Assembly: GCA_046297455.1 (NCBI GenBank)
Contig: JBKBIT010000009.1
Location: 97,619 to 161,618, forward strand
Direction: 5' to 3'
Length of the DNA: 64,000 nt
Source: ZYF759 sp046297455
GTDB lineage: Bacteria; Pseudomonadota; Alphaproteobacteria; Rhizobiales; Rhizobiaceae
How positions within the stretch are numbered: the first letter of the stretch is position 1; each line of letters begins with the position of its first letter. The notes beneath the pieces were generated by a model. The model saw only the letters and a program-made list of their open reading frames with translations, did not search any database and was not told the DNA's origin. The position numbers were made by a program, and so were the translations under genes. Positions 49,127-58,429 of this stretch are shown here, one piece after another.

Positions 49127-50755
49127 TCAGCCCATCGCTTCGAGAGGCGCGTAGACGAAGTGGTGGAAGCGCGCCTTTGCCGCACGACCGCTGGTGTCGA
49201 ACGCCGCCATGCCGATGAAGGCGCCGGTGAAGGAACCGTGCTCGCCGCGGCCGGCCTCGTCGGAGATCAGACTGGCATCGAGTTCGACGCCAAGCCGGCT
49301 CCAGTTGGTGCCGCTGCGATAGAAGAGTCGCGCGACCGCTCCGTCGATCTCCATGGCCAGGCCGATCGGACCAGCCGGAGGCAGCGGGATCTGCGCATCG
49401 AGCGGAAAGGTCAGGCGCCCGTCCGGCCAGTCGCCGGGACAGGACATCACCGTCAGGACGCGGCCAAGGGCAGCATCATGCGAGACGGCCAGAAAATGGA
49501 ATTTATGCCGGTTGTAGTAGTGGACGAGACCTGCCGCCTGCTGGAAGGTTTCGGGCAGAAAGTCGACCGTCGTTTCCACGCGAAACGAAAAATGCTCCTG
49601 CCGACGGGCGACCAGTGATTGCTCGAACCAGCTGCCGATCGATTCCCGCCCGAACAAGGTGAGTCGCCCCGGCGTGTCGCTCAGCGCGAAAAGCCGGTCC
49701 GGATAGGGCGAACGCAGCCACTGGAATTCAGGCGGTAGCGTCGCTTCCTCGAAATCGCGTCGCACGCCTACGAACGCAGGCGGCTCGGGAGCGTCGCCTG
49801 GCGCCGGAACCTCGACCGAAGGCACTTGGCCGCCATCGGCCAGATACAGCCAGCCATCGTCGCGCCATTCGCATTTCTGGATTCCCGTCTCGCGTCCCAA
49901 CGGCGAGCGCCTGGTGCCCGGAAGCGGACGCGAACACAGATGGGTGTGGTATGTCTTGCCGTCGGGTGTCTCGACGATCTGCCCGTGGCCGGCGCGCTGG
50001 AGGATCGCGTCGGGCGCATCCTTTGAGGTGATTGGGTGGGTCAGCGGATGCAGCTCGTAGGGGCCTTCGATCTTCCGCGACCGGGCCATGGTGACGGCAT
50101 GGTCGTAGCCGGTGCCGCCCTCGGCCGTGGTCAGATAATACCAGCCATCGCGCTTGTAGAGATGGGGGGCCTCGACCAGACCGTGCGTGCTACCGGGAAA
50201 GATGTTGGTGACCGGCCCCACCAGTCGACCCGCCTCGTGGTCCCACTGCTGCAGGAGAATGCCGGCGAAGGAGGGATGCTTCGGCTGCCCGCCTATTCCA
50301 TGCGACACATGGTTCCACACCATGTTGACGAACCATTTGCGCCCGTCATCGTCATGGAACAGCGACGGGTCGAAGCCGCTCGAATTCACATAGAACGGAT
50401 CCGACCATGGCCCTTCGATGGAGGGCGCCGTCACGATGTAGTTGTGGGCGTCCTTGAAGTTGCCATCGAGCCGTTTCACGTCCGTGTAGACCAGCCAGAA
50501 AAGCCCGTCCGCGAATGAAAGGCAGGGAGCCCAGATGCCGCAGGAATCGGGGTTGCCGCGCATGTCGAGCTGGCTTGCCCGGTCAAGCGGGCGGCAGGCA
50601 AGCTTCCAGTTCACCAGGTCCTTCGAATGGTGGATCTGGACGCCGGGATACCATTCGAACGTGGATGTCGCGATGTAGTAGTCATCGCCGGCACGGCAGA
50701 TGGAGGGGTCGGGATTGAACCCCGGCAGGATGGGGTTGCGGATGGTCGCGGTCAT
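49127..50755 (-). CDS. Glycoside hydrolase family 43 (beta-xylosidase / alpha-L-arabinofuranosidase)
   Basis: 542 residues. N-terminal five-bladed propeller with the GH43 Asp in NPILPGFNPDPSICRAG, Asp in SSGFDPSLFHDDDG and the acid Glu in GLVEAPHLYKRDGWYY. The C-terminal third is a beta-sandwich of XynB type. No signal peptide, so it acts on imported oligosaccharides in the cytoplasm. Start ATG 50755 overlaps the stop of the aldo-keto reductase gene by four bases. Confidence 0.92.
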   Translation of the reverse strand: MTATIRNPILPGFNPDPSICRAGDDYYIATSTFEWYPGVQIHHSKDLVNWKLACRPLDRASQLDMRGNPDSCGIWAPCLSFADGLFWLVYTDVKRLDGNFKDAHNYIVTAPSIEGPWSDPFYVNSSGFDPSLFHDDDGRKWFVNMVWNHVSHGIGGQPKHPSFAGILLQQWDHEAGRLVGPVTNIFPGSTHGLVEAPHLYKRDGWYYLTTAEGGTGYDHAVTMARSRKIEGPYELHPLTHPITSKDAPDAILQRAGHGQIVETPDGKTYHTHLCSRPLPGTRRSPLGRETGIQKCEWRDDGWLYLADGGQVPSVEVPAPGDAPEPPAFVGVRRDFEEATLPPEFQWLRSPYPDRLFALSDTPGRLTLFGRESIGSWFEQSLVARRQEHFSFRVETTVDFLPETFQQAAGLVHYYNRHKFHFLAVSHDAALGRVLTVMSCPGDWPDGRLTFPLDAQIPLPPAGPIGLAMEIDGAVARLFYRSGTNWSRLGVELDASLISDEAGRGEHGSFTGAFIGMAAFDTSGRAAKARFHHFVYAPLEAMG

Positions 50756-51801
50756 TTGTTCCTCGCCGGCCCCTTGCGCTCGGCCGAAGCAGCCCAGAGA
50801 TTGATGTCGGCTTCGCGGGCGTGCTCGTCGATCTCGGCCAGTTCCTCGTCGCTGAAGCCGGGCCGAGCCAATGCGCCAACGCATTCCTCCACCTGTTCGG
50901 GCCGGCTGGCGCCGATCAGGGCCGTGGTGACACGGCCGCCACGCAGCACCCAGACGAGCGCCATCTGGGCCAGCGTCTGACCGCGACGGCTGGCGATTTC
51001 GTTCAGCGCTCGAATGTGACCGACATTCTTGTCGGACAGGAAATCGGGGCGCAGCGACTTGCCCTGGCTGGCGCGGCTGCCCTCCGGGATACCGGCCAGA
51101 TACTTGTCCGTGAGCATCCCCTGTGCGAGAGGCGAGAAGACGATCGAACCGATGCCCAGTCCGTCGAGCGTATCGAGAAGCCCATCCTCCTCGATCCATC
51201 GATTGATCATCGAATAGCTGGGCTGGTGGATGAGGCAGGGCGTGCCGAGCTGCTTCAGGATCGCGGCCGCTTCCTGCGTGCGGGCGGAATTGTACGAGGA
51301 AATACCGGCATAAAGCGCCTTGCCTGAACGCACCGCGTGATCGAGCGCCGCCATCGTCTCCTCGAGCGGCGTGTCCGGATCGAAGCGGTGCGAATAGAAG
51401 ATGTCGACATAATCGACGCCCAGCCGCTTCAGGCTCTGGTCGAGACTGGCCAGCACATATTTGCGCGAACCCCACTCGCCATAGGGTCCGGGCCACATGC
51501 CGTACCCGGCCTTGGTCGAAATGATGAGTTCGTCGCGATAGCCGGCGAAATCGGTTCGCAGCAATTGCCCGAATGCTGCCTCGGCCGATCCCGGCGGCGG
51601 GCCGTAATTGTTGGCAAGGTCGAAATGGGTGATGCCGAGATCGAACGCCTTGCGGCAGATCGCCCGCTTCACCTCATGCGGGGTATCGTCGCCGAAATTG
51701 TGCCAGAGGCCAAGCGAGATCGCGGGCAGCTTCAGGCCAGACCGGCCACAGCGATTATAGACCATCGCCTCATATCGGTCTGCGGACGGCTTCCAGCCCA
51801 T
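50752..51801 (-). CDS. Aldo/keto reductase, YghZ/MgrA-like
   Basis: 349 residues, AKR fold. Catalytic tetrad seen: Asp and Tyr in FDLANNYGPP, Lys in ISTKAGYG, His in YSHRFD. Most like L-glyceraldehyde 3-phosphate reductase family (AKR14). Overlaps the GH43 start. Probably reduces a carbonyl intermediate of sugar metabolism; substrate unknown. Confidence 0.9.
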   Translation of the reverse strand: MGWKPSADRYEAMVYNRCGRSGLKLPAISLGLWHNFGDDTPHEVKRAICRKAFDLGITHFDLANNYGPPPGSAEAAFGQLLRTDFAGYRDELIISTKAGYGMWPGPYGEWGSRKYVLASLDQSLKRLGVDYVDIFYSHRFDPDTPLEETMAALDHAVRSGKALYAGISSYNSARTQEAAAILKQLGTPCLIHQPSYSMINRWIEEDGLLDTLDGLGIGSIVFSPLAQGMLTDKYLAGIPEGSRASQGKSLRPDFLSDKNVGHIRALNEIASRRGQTLAQMALVWVLRGGRVTTALIGASRPEQVEECVGALARPGFSDEELAEIDEHAREADINLWAASAERKGPARNK

Positions 51802-51811
51802 CTTGTTCCCC

Positions 51812-52969
51812 TCAGGCGACCTTGCTCTCGGTGGAAGGCAGGGCCAGTTCGCGTGCCTCCGCAGCCGACAGCGCCGCGGGCCGGTCGCAGGTCGTGCGCA
51901 TGGCTTCGAAGCGACCCGTTTCGCCAGAGCGCAGAATGCCCGTCATGATGTCGACCACATGAAGAGCCAGCTCGCCCGAGCAGCGATGCGCGCGATCGGA
52001 CAGAATCGACATCGCCATGTCCGAAAGCCCGACTGTGCGGTAGTTGGCCAGCATTCTGCCGCCGTGATCCTGATTGGGAACCTCGAACGGGTGGCTCCAG
52101 TCGGCTGGCAGGGATGCGGCCTCTTCACGGCGCGTCAGACGCACCTCACCACCGAAGAAATTGGGATCGGGCAGGAACAACGTGCCTTCCTCGCCATAGA
52201 GCTCCATCGGCGCATGGCCATGGCTCCAGACATCCCAACTCGAATTGAAGGTGACAACCGCGCCGTTCTCGAATTCGAGCAGGGCATGGATGGTGGTGGG
52301 CGTCCCGACCTTGATCTTCTGGCCGAAGCGCGGTTGCGAGCTGATGGTGCGTTCGGGCGCGGGGATGGACGCCAGTGCCGCGACCTGGCGCACCGGCCCG
52401 GCAAGCTGGACCAGATTGGCGAGATAATAGGGCCCGAGATCGAGTACCGGCCCGCCGCCCGGCTGAAAGAAGAAGTCCGGATTGGGGTGCCAGTGCTCCA
52501 TGCCGTGGCTCATCACATAAGCCGTACCGCCGGTGATGCGGCCGATCGTGCCGGAATCGACCATGTGCCGCCCTAGCTGGTGCGCGCCGCCGAGAAAAGT
52601 GTCGGGCGCCGAACCGATACGCAGTCCTTTTGCGCGGGCCAGTTCGGCCAGTTCCAGGCCTTCCTCGACGCTCAGCACGTAGGGCTTTTCGGAATAGACA
52701 TGTTTGCCGGCTTCCAGGATCGCGCGCGACACCTCGAAATGGGCTGCCGGTATGGTCAGGTTCACGACGATATCGATATCGTCAGCCGCCAGAAGCCCAG
52801 CGACCGTTTCCGCGCGGATACCGTATTCTTCCGCCCTCGCCTTGGCGGCCGCGGCGTCGATGTCCGCACAGGCGCGCATCTCGATGCCGCGAAACAGGGG
52901 CGCCAGCCGCAGATAGGTCGCCGCGATGTTCCCGCATCCGACAACCCCAATGCCCAGACTGCGTTCCAT
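51812..52969 (-). CDS. Gfo/Idh/MocA family oxidoreductase
   Basis: 385 residues. NAD(P) site GIGVVGCGNIAATYL at the N-terminus, EKPYVL motif (the Gfo/Idh EKP) near residue 95, and a C-terminal alpha/beta domain with GPVLDLGPYYL. Oxidises or epimerises a sugar. 6 bp after the TIM-barrel isomerase gene, 10 bp before the AKR gene, so tightly operonic. Confidence 0.92.
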   Translation of the reverse strand: MERSLGIGVVGCGNIAATYLRLAPLFRGIEMRACADIDAAAAKARAEEYGIRAETVAGLLAADDIDIVVNLTIPAAHFEVSRAILEAGKHVYSEKPYVLSVEEGLELAELARAKGLRIGSAPDTFLGGAHQLGRHMVDSGTIGRITGGTAYVMSHGMEHWHPNPDFFFQPGGGPVLDLGPYYLANLVQLAGPVRQVAALASIPAPERTISSQPRFGQKIKVGTPTTIHALLEFENGAVVTFNSSWDVWSHGHAPMELYGEEGTLFLPDPNFFGGEVRLTRREEAASLPADWSHPFEVPNQDHGGRMLANYRTVGLSDMAMSILSDRAHRCSGELALHVVDIMTGILRSGETGRFEAMRTTCDRPAALSAAEARELALPSTESKVA

Positions 52970-52975
52970 GTAATC

Positions 52976-53728
52976 CTACTCCTCGAATGTGCGCGCGCTG
53001 GCGATTGAGCGCTGAGCGAAACGCTCGATGTCGTTGGGGTTGTCGTGCTCCATGACGAAGACGCGGGCGCCGGTATGCTGCCGCAAGGCCGCGAAGATGC
53101 CTTTCCAGTCCAGGACCCCGTGGCCGACATCCGCCCATCCGTCCTCGTCGGCGGCATCGCCCTCAGGCGCGATGTCCTTGACATGCGCAGCGATGATGCG
53201 CGTGCCGTATTCGTCGATCCAGGCGAGCGGGTCCGCACCGCCGCGGACGACCCAGGCGACATCGATTTCCCAGCCGATTTCGGGTGCGGCATCCAGGATG
53301 ACACGCATCGGGACGACACCGTCAGCGGTCTGGTGGAACTCGAAATCGTGGTTGTGCCAGGCAAACTCCAGGCCTGCTGCGCGGCATTTCTCGGCAACCG
53401 CCGCCAGCCTCCTCGCGAATGCCCGCCAGCCGGCTTCATCCGAGGGCCGCAAATCGGCTGCGATATGCGGGCAGATGATCGTCCTGATGCCCAGCGTCCT
53501 GGCAATTTCGGCAGCTCGTGGGAAGTCGCTCTCCAGCAGATCGAGTCCGAAATGGGCCGTCGGCATGGAGAGGCCCCGCCGGTCGAGCATGGCGCGCAAC
53601 GCAGCCTCGTCCTGATAGAGGCCGCCGAAACCCTCGACCTGCTTGTATCCGGCTTGCGCAACAGTGCCGAGCACGTTTTCCCAAGGCGTGAAGTTGCGCC
53701 CGCTATAGAGTTGGAAAGACCAGTCCAT
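52976..53728 (-). CDS. Sugar phosphate isomerase/epimerase (xylose isomerase-like TIM barrel)
   Basis: 250 residues, AP endonuclease 2 family. Metal site residues appear as WHNHDFEF near residue 120, EIDVAWV near 150, HVKD near 180 and the C-terminal EHDNP. Members isomerise sugars or cleave 3-keto-glycosides. Lies between the ABC ATPase gene and Gfo/Idh gene, 32 bp after the former. Confidence 0.85.
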   Translation of the reverse strand: MDWSFQLYSGRNFTPWENVLGTVAQAGYKQVEGFGGLYQDEAALRAMLDRRGLSMPTAHFGLDLLESDFPRAAEIARTLGIRTIICPHIAADLRPSDEAGWRAFARRLAAVAEKCRAAGLEFAWHNHDFEFHQTADGVVPMRVILDAAPEIGWEIDVAWVVRGGADPLAWIDEYGTRIIAAHVKDIAPEGDAADEDGWADVGHGVLDWKGIFAALRQHTGARVFVMEHDNPNDIERFAQRSIASARTFEE

Positions 53729-53760
53729 TACCGCATCCTGTGATTTCGAAGAGTGAGCGT

Positions 53761-54858
53761 CTAAAGGCGGTCTCCGCTCTGGGAGTCAAAGACCGAAGCG
53801 CGGGCGGGGTCGAACCCGATCCGAATTCGCGCGCCAACCTCGGGTGCCTTGTCGGAATCGGCCCTGATAGTGAGCGTCTGGCCACCATAGCGCGTCCAGA
53901 CCAGCGTATCGGAACCCATCGGCTCGACGATCTCCACCTCGACCTCGTCGGAGCATGGCATCGCTGCGGCCGCATCGCCGATCTCGATGTGCTCGGGCCG
54001 GACCCCGAATTGGACCGTCCGCTCGATCCCCTCCCTTGCAGCAAAATCATAGCGGGAAAGATCGACGGAAACGCCGTCGGCCTTGAAGGCCGGCGCGCTG
54101 TTGGTCTCCACGCGACCGTCGAGAAAATTCATTCCGGGCGACCCGATGAACCCGGCGACGAACCGATTGACCGGGCGGCTATAGATCGCCTGGGGCGCAT
54201 CCAGCTGCTGGATCACGCCGCCCTTCATCACCGCAATGCGATCCGCCAGCGTCATCGCCTCGATCTGGTCGTGCGTCACATAAAGCATCGTGTTGCCAAG
54301 CCGCTGGTGCAGGCGCTTGATCTCGACACGCAGTTCGCCGCGCAGCTTGGCATCGAGGTTGGAAAGCGGCTCGTCGAAGAGGAAGACATCGACATCGCGC
54401 ACCAGAGCGCGACCGATCGCGACGCGCTGGCGCTGTCCGCCGGAGAGTTCCGACGGCTTGCGGGTCAGAAGCGGTTCGATCTGCAGGATCTCGGCCGCCC
54501 GCGCCACGCGCTGCGCGATCTCGGCCTTGTTCATGCCGGCGACCTGCAGTCCGAACGACAGGTTCTTCTGCACCGTCATCTGCGGGTAGAGCGCATAGGA
54601 CTGGAACACCATGCCGATGCCCCGATCCTTGGGCTCCTCCCAGGTGACGTTCTTGCCGTTGATGAAGATCTGGCCGCCGGAAACGTCGAGCAGGCCCGCA
54701 ATGCAGTTGAGTAGGGTCGACTTCCCGCAGCCCGAAGGTCCCAGGAGAACCAGGAACTCGCCCTGGTGGACGTCGAGACTAAGCGTCTTCAACACGGACA
54801 CTGCGCCGAAGCTCAACGACAGATCCTTGACCGAAACGCTGGTGGAACCGTTCTTCAT
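53761..54858 (-). CDS. Carbohydrate ABC transporter ATPase, UgpC/MalK-like
   Basis: 365 residues. Walker A GPSGCGKST near residue 38, signature LSGGQRQRVAIGRALV near 138, Walker B VFLFDEPLSNLD, then a TOBE-type regulatory domain. Powers the two permeases encoded just upstream. Begins 6 bp after the permease gene. Confidence 0.95.
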   Translation of the reverse strand: MKNGSTSVSVKDLSLSFGAVSVLKTLSLDVHQGEFLVLLGPSGCGKSTLLNCIAGLLDVSGGQIFINGKNVTWEEPKDRGIGMVFQSYALYPQMTVQKNLSFGLQVAGMNKAEIAQRVARAAEILQIEPLLTRKPSELSGGQRQRVAIGRALVRDVDVFLFDEPLSNLDAKLRGELRVEIKRLHQRLGNTMLYVTHDQIEAMTLADRIAVMKGGVIQQLDAPQAIYSRPVNRFVAGFIGSPGMNFLDGRVETNSAPAFKADGVSVDLSRYDFAAREGIERTVQFGVRPEHIEIGDAAAAMPCSDEVEVEIVEPMGSDTLVWTRYGGQTLTIRADSDKAPEVGARIRIGFDPARASVFDSQSGDRL

Positions 54859-54864
54859 GCCTGC

Positions 54865-55800
54865 CTACCCTTTGACCGCGCCTGCGGCGATGCCGCGCAC
54901 GAACCACTTGCCGGAGATGAAATAGACGACGAGCGGCACAAGCGCGGTCAGTATGGTCGCAGCCATATCGACATTGTAGCTACGGGTGCCGGTCGTCGTC
55001 ACCACGATATTGTTCAGCTGCACCGTCATCGGCATGTTATCGCGGCCGGCGAAGATGAGACCGAACAGGAAATCGTTCCAGATGCCGGTCACCTGGATGA
55101 TAACGGCGACGATGGTGATCGGCACGGCCATCGGCAGCATGATGTAGATGAATATCTGCCAGAACCCCGCGCCATCCACGCGCGCCGCCTTGAACAGCTC
55201 GACCGGGATCGACGCGAAATAGTTCCGGTAGAGCAGTGTCAGGATCGGCATGCCGAAAATCGTATGGATGAGGATGATGCCGGGCAGGGTGGCGAATATC
55301 CCGATTTCGCGGAAAGCGATAATCAGCGGGTAGATGACAACCTGATAGGGCACGAAGGCGCCGAACAGGAGGATGCCGAAGATCAGCTCCGAGCCGCGAA
55401 AGCGCCAGAAGGACAGCGCGTAGCCATTGATGGCGGCGATGACGATCGAGATGATGACGCTTGGCACCGTGATCTTGACCGAATTCCAGAAGCCCGGGCG
55501 CAGGCCGTTGCAATCGCGACCCGTACAGGCTTCCGTCCATGCTTGGATCCACGGCTCGAAGGTGAGTTCGCGCGGCCAGGCAAACAGGTTGCCCTCCCGG
55601 ATTTCGGGCATCGTCTTCAGCGACGTGACGATCATCACCCAAAGCGGGATCGTGAAATAGAGCGCCGAAAGAATGAGAAAGGCGTAGATTCCCACACGCG
55701 CCACCGAGACCCTGCGTGGCTTGGGCCCGCTCGGTTCGGTCTCGGCGCGAGATCTGCTTCCTGCTTTGGCTTGGGTATCTTCGAACGTGATCGTGCTCAT
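54865..55800 (-). CDS. Carbohydrate ABC transporter permease (MalG-like)
   Basis: 311 residues, six membrane helices, EAA-type loop VELFKAARVDGAGFWQIF. CUT1 family inner permease. Its ATG overlaps the preceding permease stop by four bases (ATGA). Confidence 0.94.
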   Translation of the reverse strand: MSTITFEDTQAKAGSRSRAETEPSGPKPRRVSVARVGIYAFLILSALYFTIPLWVMIVTSLKTMPEIREGNLFAWPRELTFEPWIQAWTEACTGRDCNGLRPGFWNSVKITVPSVIISIVIAAINGYALSFWRFRGSELIFGILLFGAFVPYQVVIYPLIIAFREIGIFATLPGIILIHTIFGMPILTLLYRNYFASIPVELFKAARVDGAGFWQIFIYIMLPMAVPITIVAVIIQVTGIWNDFLFGLIFAGRDNMPMTVQLNNIVVTTTGTRSYNVDMAATILTALVPLVVYFISGKWFVRGIAAGAVKG

Positions 55801-56723
55801 GAGCCCACTCCCGCGGCGATCGCCTCGCGTTGAAGCTGCCGCATCTTGCGACCCGAGCGCCACTGGAAGAAGAAGCGGACTGCGATCAGGAACAGGATCG
55901 GCAAGAGCATCATCGTGGCGGCGGCCATGCCGATGCCGACATTCTGGCGATTGGTGATGTGCTCGATGACGAACACGGCCGGCATCTGGGTCGCTATGCC
56001 GGGACCGCCCTGGGTCATGGCGACGATCAGGTCGTAGACTCGCACGACGGCCACAGCCTGCAGCACGAAGGCCGTTGCCAGCGCGCCCTTTATCATGGGC
56101 AGCACGATGAAGATGTAGGTGCGCCAGTTGGGAATGCCGTCGACGCGCGCGGCCTTCCAGATTTCGGAATCGACCCCCCGCAGGCCGGCCAGCAGGATCG
56201 CCATGGTGACACCGGTCCCCTGCCAGACGCCGGCGATGATGACGCCGTAGATGGCGGTGGCGGGATTGGAAAGCGGCGCGAAACGGAACCAGTCCATGCC
56301 CCAGGAAGCGGCCGCGGCCTGCAGGCCGTGATTGGGGTCGAGCATCCACTGCCAGACCAGGCCCGTCACGATCAGCGACAGCGCGAAAGGATAGAGAAAG
56401 ATCGAGCGCAGAAGGTCTTCCTGGCGGATGCGCTGGTCCATGAAGACGGCGAGCAGATAGCCGAAGACGAGGTTGAACCCGATCACGCCCACGCCGTAGA
56501 GCCAGATGTTCTGGACCGAGATGATCCAGCGCGGCGTCTCCCAAAGGCGCTCATATTGAAGCAGTCCGACAAATTCCCATCGCGGGAAAAGGCGCGAGCC
56601 GGTGAAGGACAATGCAACCGAATAGAGGATGCAGAGGACGAATACACCAACCGCCACGCTGATCATCGGAATGCAGCCAATGACGGGCTGGATGTTTCTC
56701 AGTCGCCACGTTGGGGCGGCCAT
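55797..56723 (-). CDS. Carbohydrate ABC transporter permease (MalF-like)
   Basis: 308 residues, six membrane helices, coupling loop SEIWKAARVDGIPNWRTYIFI. Partner of the MalG-like permease. Preceded by a stem-loop after the binding-protein gene. Confidence 0.94.
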   Translation of the reverse strand: MAAPTWRLRNIQPVIGCIPMISVAVGVFVLCILYSVALSFTGSRLFPRWEFVGLLQYERLWETPRWIISVQNIWLYGVGVIGFNLVFGYLLAVFMDQRIRQEDLLRSIFLYPFALSLIVTGLVWQWMLDPNHGLQAAAASWGMDWFRFAPLSNPATAIYGVIIAGVWQGTGVTMAILLAGLRGVDSEIWKAARVDGIPNWRTYIFIVLPMIKGALATAFVLQAVAVVRVYDLIVAMTQGGPGIATQMPAVFVIEHITNRQNVGIGMAAATMMLLPILFLIAVRFFFQWRSGRKMRQLQREAIAAGVGS

Positions 56724-56764
56724 GGCAAATACCTCCTGCCCTGCGCTTTCAAGAGGCCCGCAGC

Positions 56765-56789
56765 GAGGGCGGCGCGAAACGCCACCCTC
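56765..56789 (-). promoter_or_regulatory. Stem-loop after the CUT1 binding-protein gene
   Basis: GAGGGCGGCG (56765-56774) and CGCCACCCTC (56780-56789) form a 10-bp stem with one G-U type pair on the - strand RNA and a 5-nt loop. In the 84-bp gap between binding protein and first permease; no U tract. Confidence 0.55.
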
Positions 56790-56807
56790 CGTTTTGCGAG
56801 ACGTCCG

Positions 56808-58058
56808 TCAGTTGGCGGTTTCCAGGATGCGCGCGAAACGCTCCTGCGCCTCTTCGATCGTCACCGATGGATTGAAGGACAGGTCTGCGATCAGGTCGTT
56901 GAGCTGGCCCGACGTGTCCTCGGTCAACATGCGGTTGGTCGAGGTGATGACAGTATCGGGATCCTCAAGAAGCTCCAGTCCCCTGAGCATGCAGGAGTCG
57001 GCGAGATCGATCTCGACGTCGCCACGGACAGGCAGCGAACCCTTGGCCAGATTGAACAGCACCTGGACACGCGGATTGACCATCATCGAGGCCATGGCGA
57101 GCTGCGCCTTCTCGACTTCCGGATCGCTCTGCTTCGGGAACAGGAAGATGTCACCATCCGTAGTCAGGTAGGGCGTGTCGGACGGCCCAGGCAGGCACTC
57201 ATAGTCCACACCCGGCTCAAGTCCCGCAATCTGGAACTCGCCGCGCGCCCAATCGCCCATGATCTGCATGGCCGCCTGATTCTGGATGACGAGATTGGTG
57301 GTGTCGTTCCAGTTGCGGTTGGCTGAACCTTCGTCCACGTAGGAGACGAGCTCACGCCAGGTCTCGAACACGGCGCGAACCTCTTCCGAGCGGGCGTATT
57401 CGGCGTCCTTGTCGCGATAGAGACGGTAGTAGCCTTCCCTGCCAAGCACCGAGACCACGACCGAGTTGTTGAAGGCGCCCGAATGCTGCCAGGTCTCGCC
57501 GCCGATGGCGAAAGGAATGATGCCGGCCTCCTGTAGCTGCGGCGCGACTTCCAGGAAATCCGCAAGATTGGTTGGAACGGTATCGATGCCGGCGGCCTGG
57601 AAGGCCGGTATCGAGGCCCATCCCCACTGCCAAGAGTGGATGTTGACAGGGACGCACCAGATACGACCGTCCTTCTCGCACGCATTGGTGAGGATGCCCT
57701 CGGGACGAATGAAGTCCCGCCAGCCTTCTTCTTCGGCAAGCTCGGTGAGGTCGAGCAGAAGCCCTCCCTCGATCAGCTCTTCATACTGACGGCCCGGATT
57801 GAACTGGGCGGCACCCGGGGCATCTCCGCCCAGAATACGCTGCATGGTGGCGGCGCGCGCGGTTGGACCGCCGGCGATGGCCGTATCCCTCCAGGTATGC
57901 TCGCCCATCGCCTCGAACTCTTCGGCAAAGACGGTCACGGCCGCCTGTTCGCCACCCGAAGTCCACCAGTGGATGACCTCAACCTCCGCGGCATTGGCAG
58001 CAGTGAAACCGGTTGCGACCGACGCAGCCAAAGCGGCGGTCAAGATCCTGTAACGCAT
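56808..58058 (-). CDS. Carbohydrate ABC transporter substrate-binding protein
   Basis: 416 residues. Sec signal MRYRILTAALAASVATGF...ANA, then an extracellular family 1 binding protein with EVIHWWTSGGEQAAV, close to GtsA/AglE-like sugar receptors. ATG 58058 with GGGAGGAG upstream. First gene of the CUT1-GH43 operon. Ligand probably a pentose-containing oligosaccharide, by context. Confidence 0.93.
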   Translation of the reverse strand: MRYRILTAALAASVATGFTAANAAEVEVIHWWTSGGEQAAVTVFAEEFEAMGEHTWRDTAIAGGPTARAATMQRILGGDAPGAAQFNPGRQYEELIEGGLLLDLTELAEEEGWRDFIRPEGILTNACEKDGRIWCVPVNIHSWQWGWASIPAFQAAGIDTVPTNLADFLEVAPQLQEAGIIPFAIGGETWQHSGAFNNSVVVSVLGREGYYRLYRDKDAEYARSEEVRAVFETWRELVSYVDEGSANRNWNDTTNLVIQNQAAMQIMGDWARGEFQIAGLEPGVDYECLPGPSDTPYLTTDGDIFLFPKQSDPEVEKAQLAMASMMVNPRVQVLFNLAKGSLPVRGDVEIDLADSCMLRGLELLEDPDTVITSTNRMLTEDTSGQLNDLIADLSFNPSVTIEEAQERFARILETAN

Positions 58059-58429
58059 TACATCTCCTCCCTGATCTGTAACGTTGCAGAATGGACGGTA
58101 TAAGAAACCAGATCGGTTCGCAACGGCTTTGGCGCCCTTGATGACGATTTTTTTCGCATCTCGAATTAATATCGGTTTCTGAGGGTTGGCGCCCCGTACC
58201 ATGCGGCAATGCAGCATTTTCCGAGCCTATACGACTTAAGTCGTTGATTCTTCTTTGTGTGCCCTGCAACGAGAAATTGCTCGTCGATGCACGCGAAAGG
58301 GGCACTACGCCCTGATCGGGATCGCGGATGCTGCATCGATTTCCGGAAAATCTGTAACGATACAGTCTTTAGATTGGCGGCGCCAAGGATGTGGTGTAAA
58401 CGGTTACGCATGAAACCGGATCAGGGGAC
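58059..58429. promoter_or_regulatory. Divergent control region with three LacI-type operators
   Basis: 371 bp without a gene. CTGTAACGTTGCAG at 58076-58089 lies just upstream of the binding-protein gene; CTGTAACGATACAG at 58352-58365 and GTAAACGGTTAC at 58396-58407 lie upstream of the LacI gene. All are near-palindromes with a central CG, the classic LacI-family pattern. The middle part is AT-richer than its surroundings and must hold both promoters. Confidence 0.7.
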
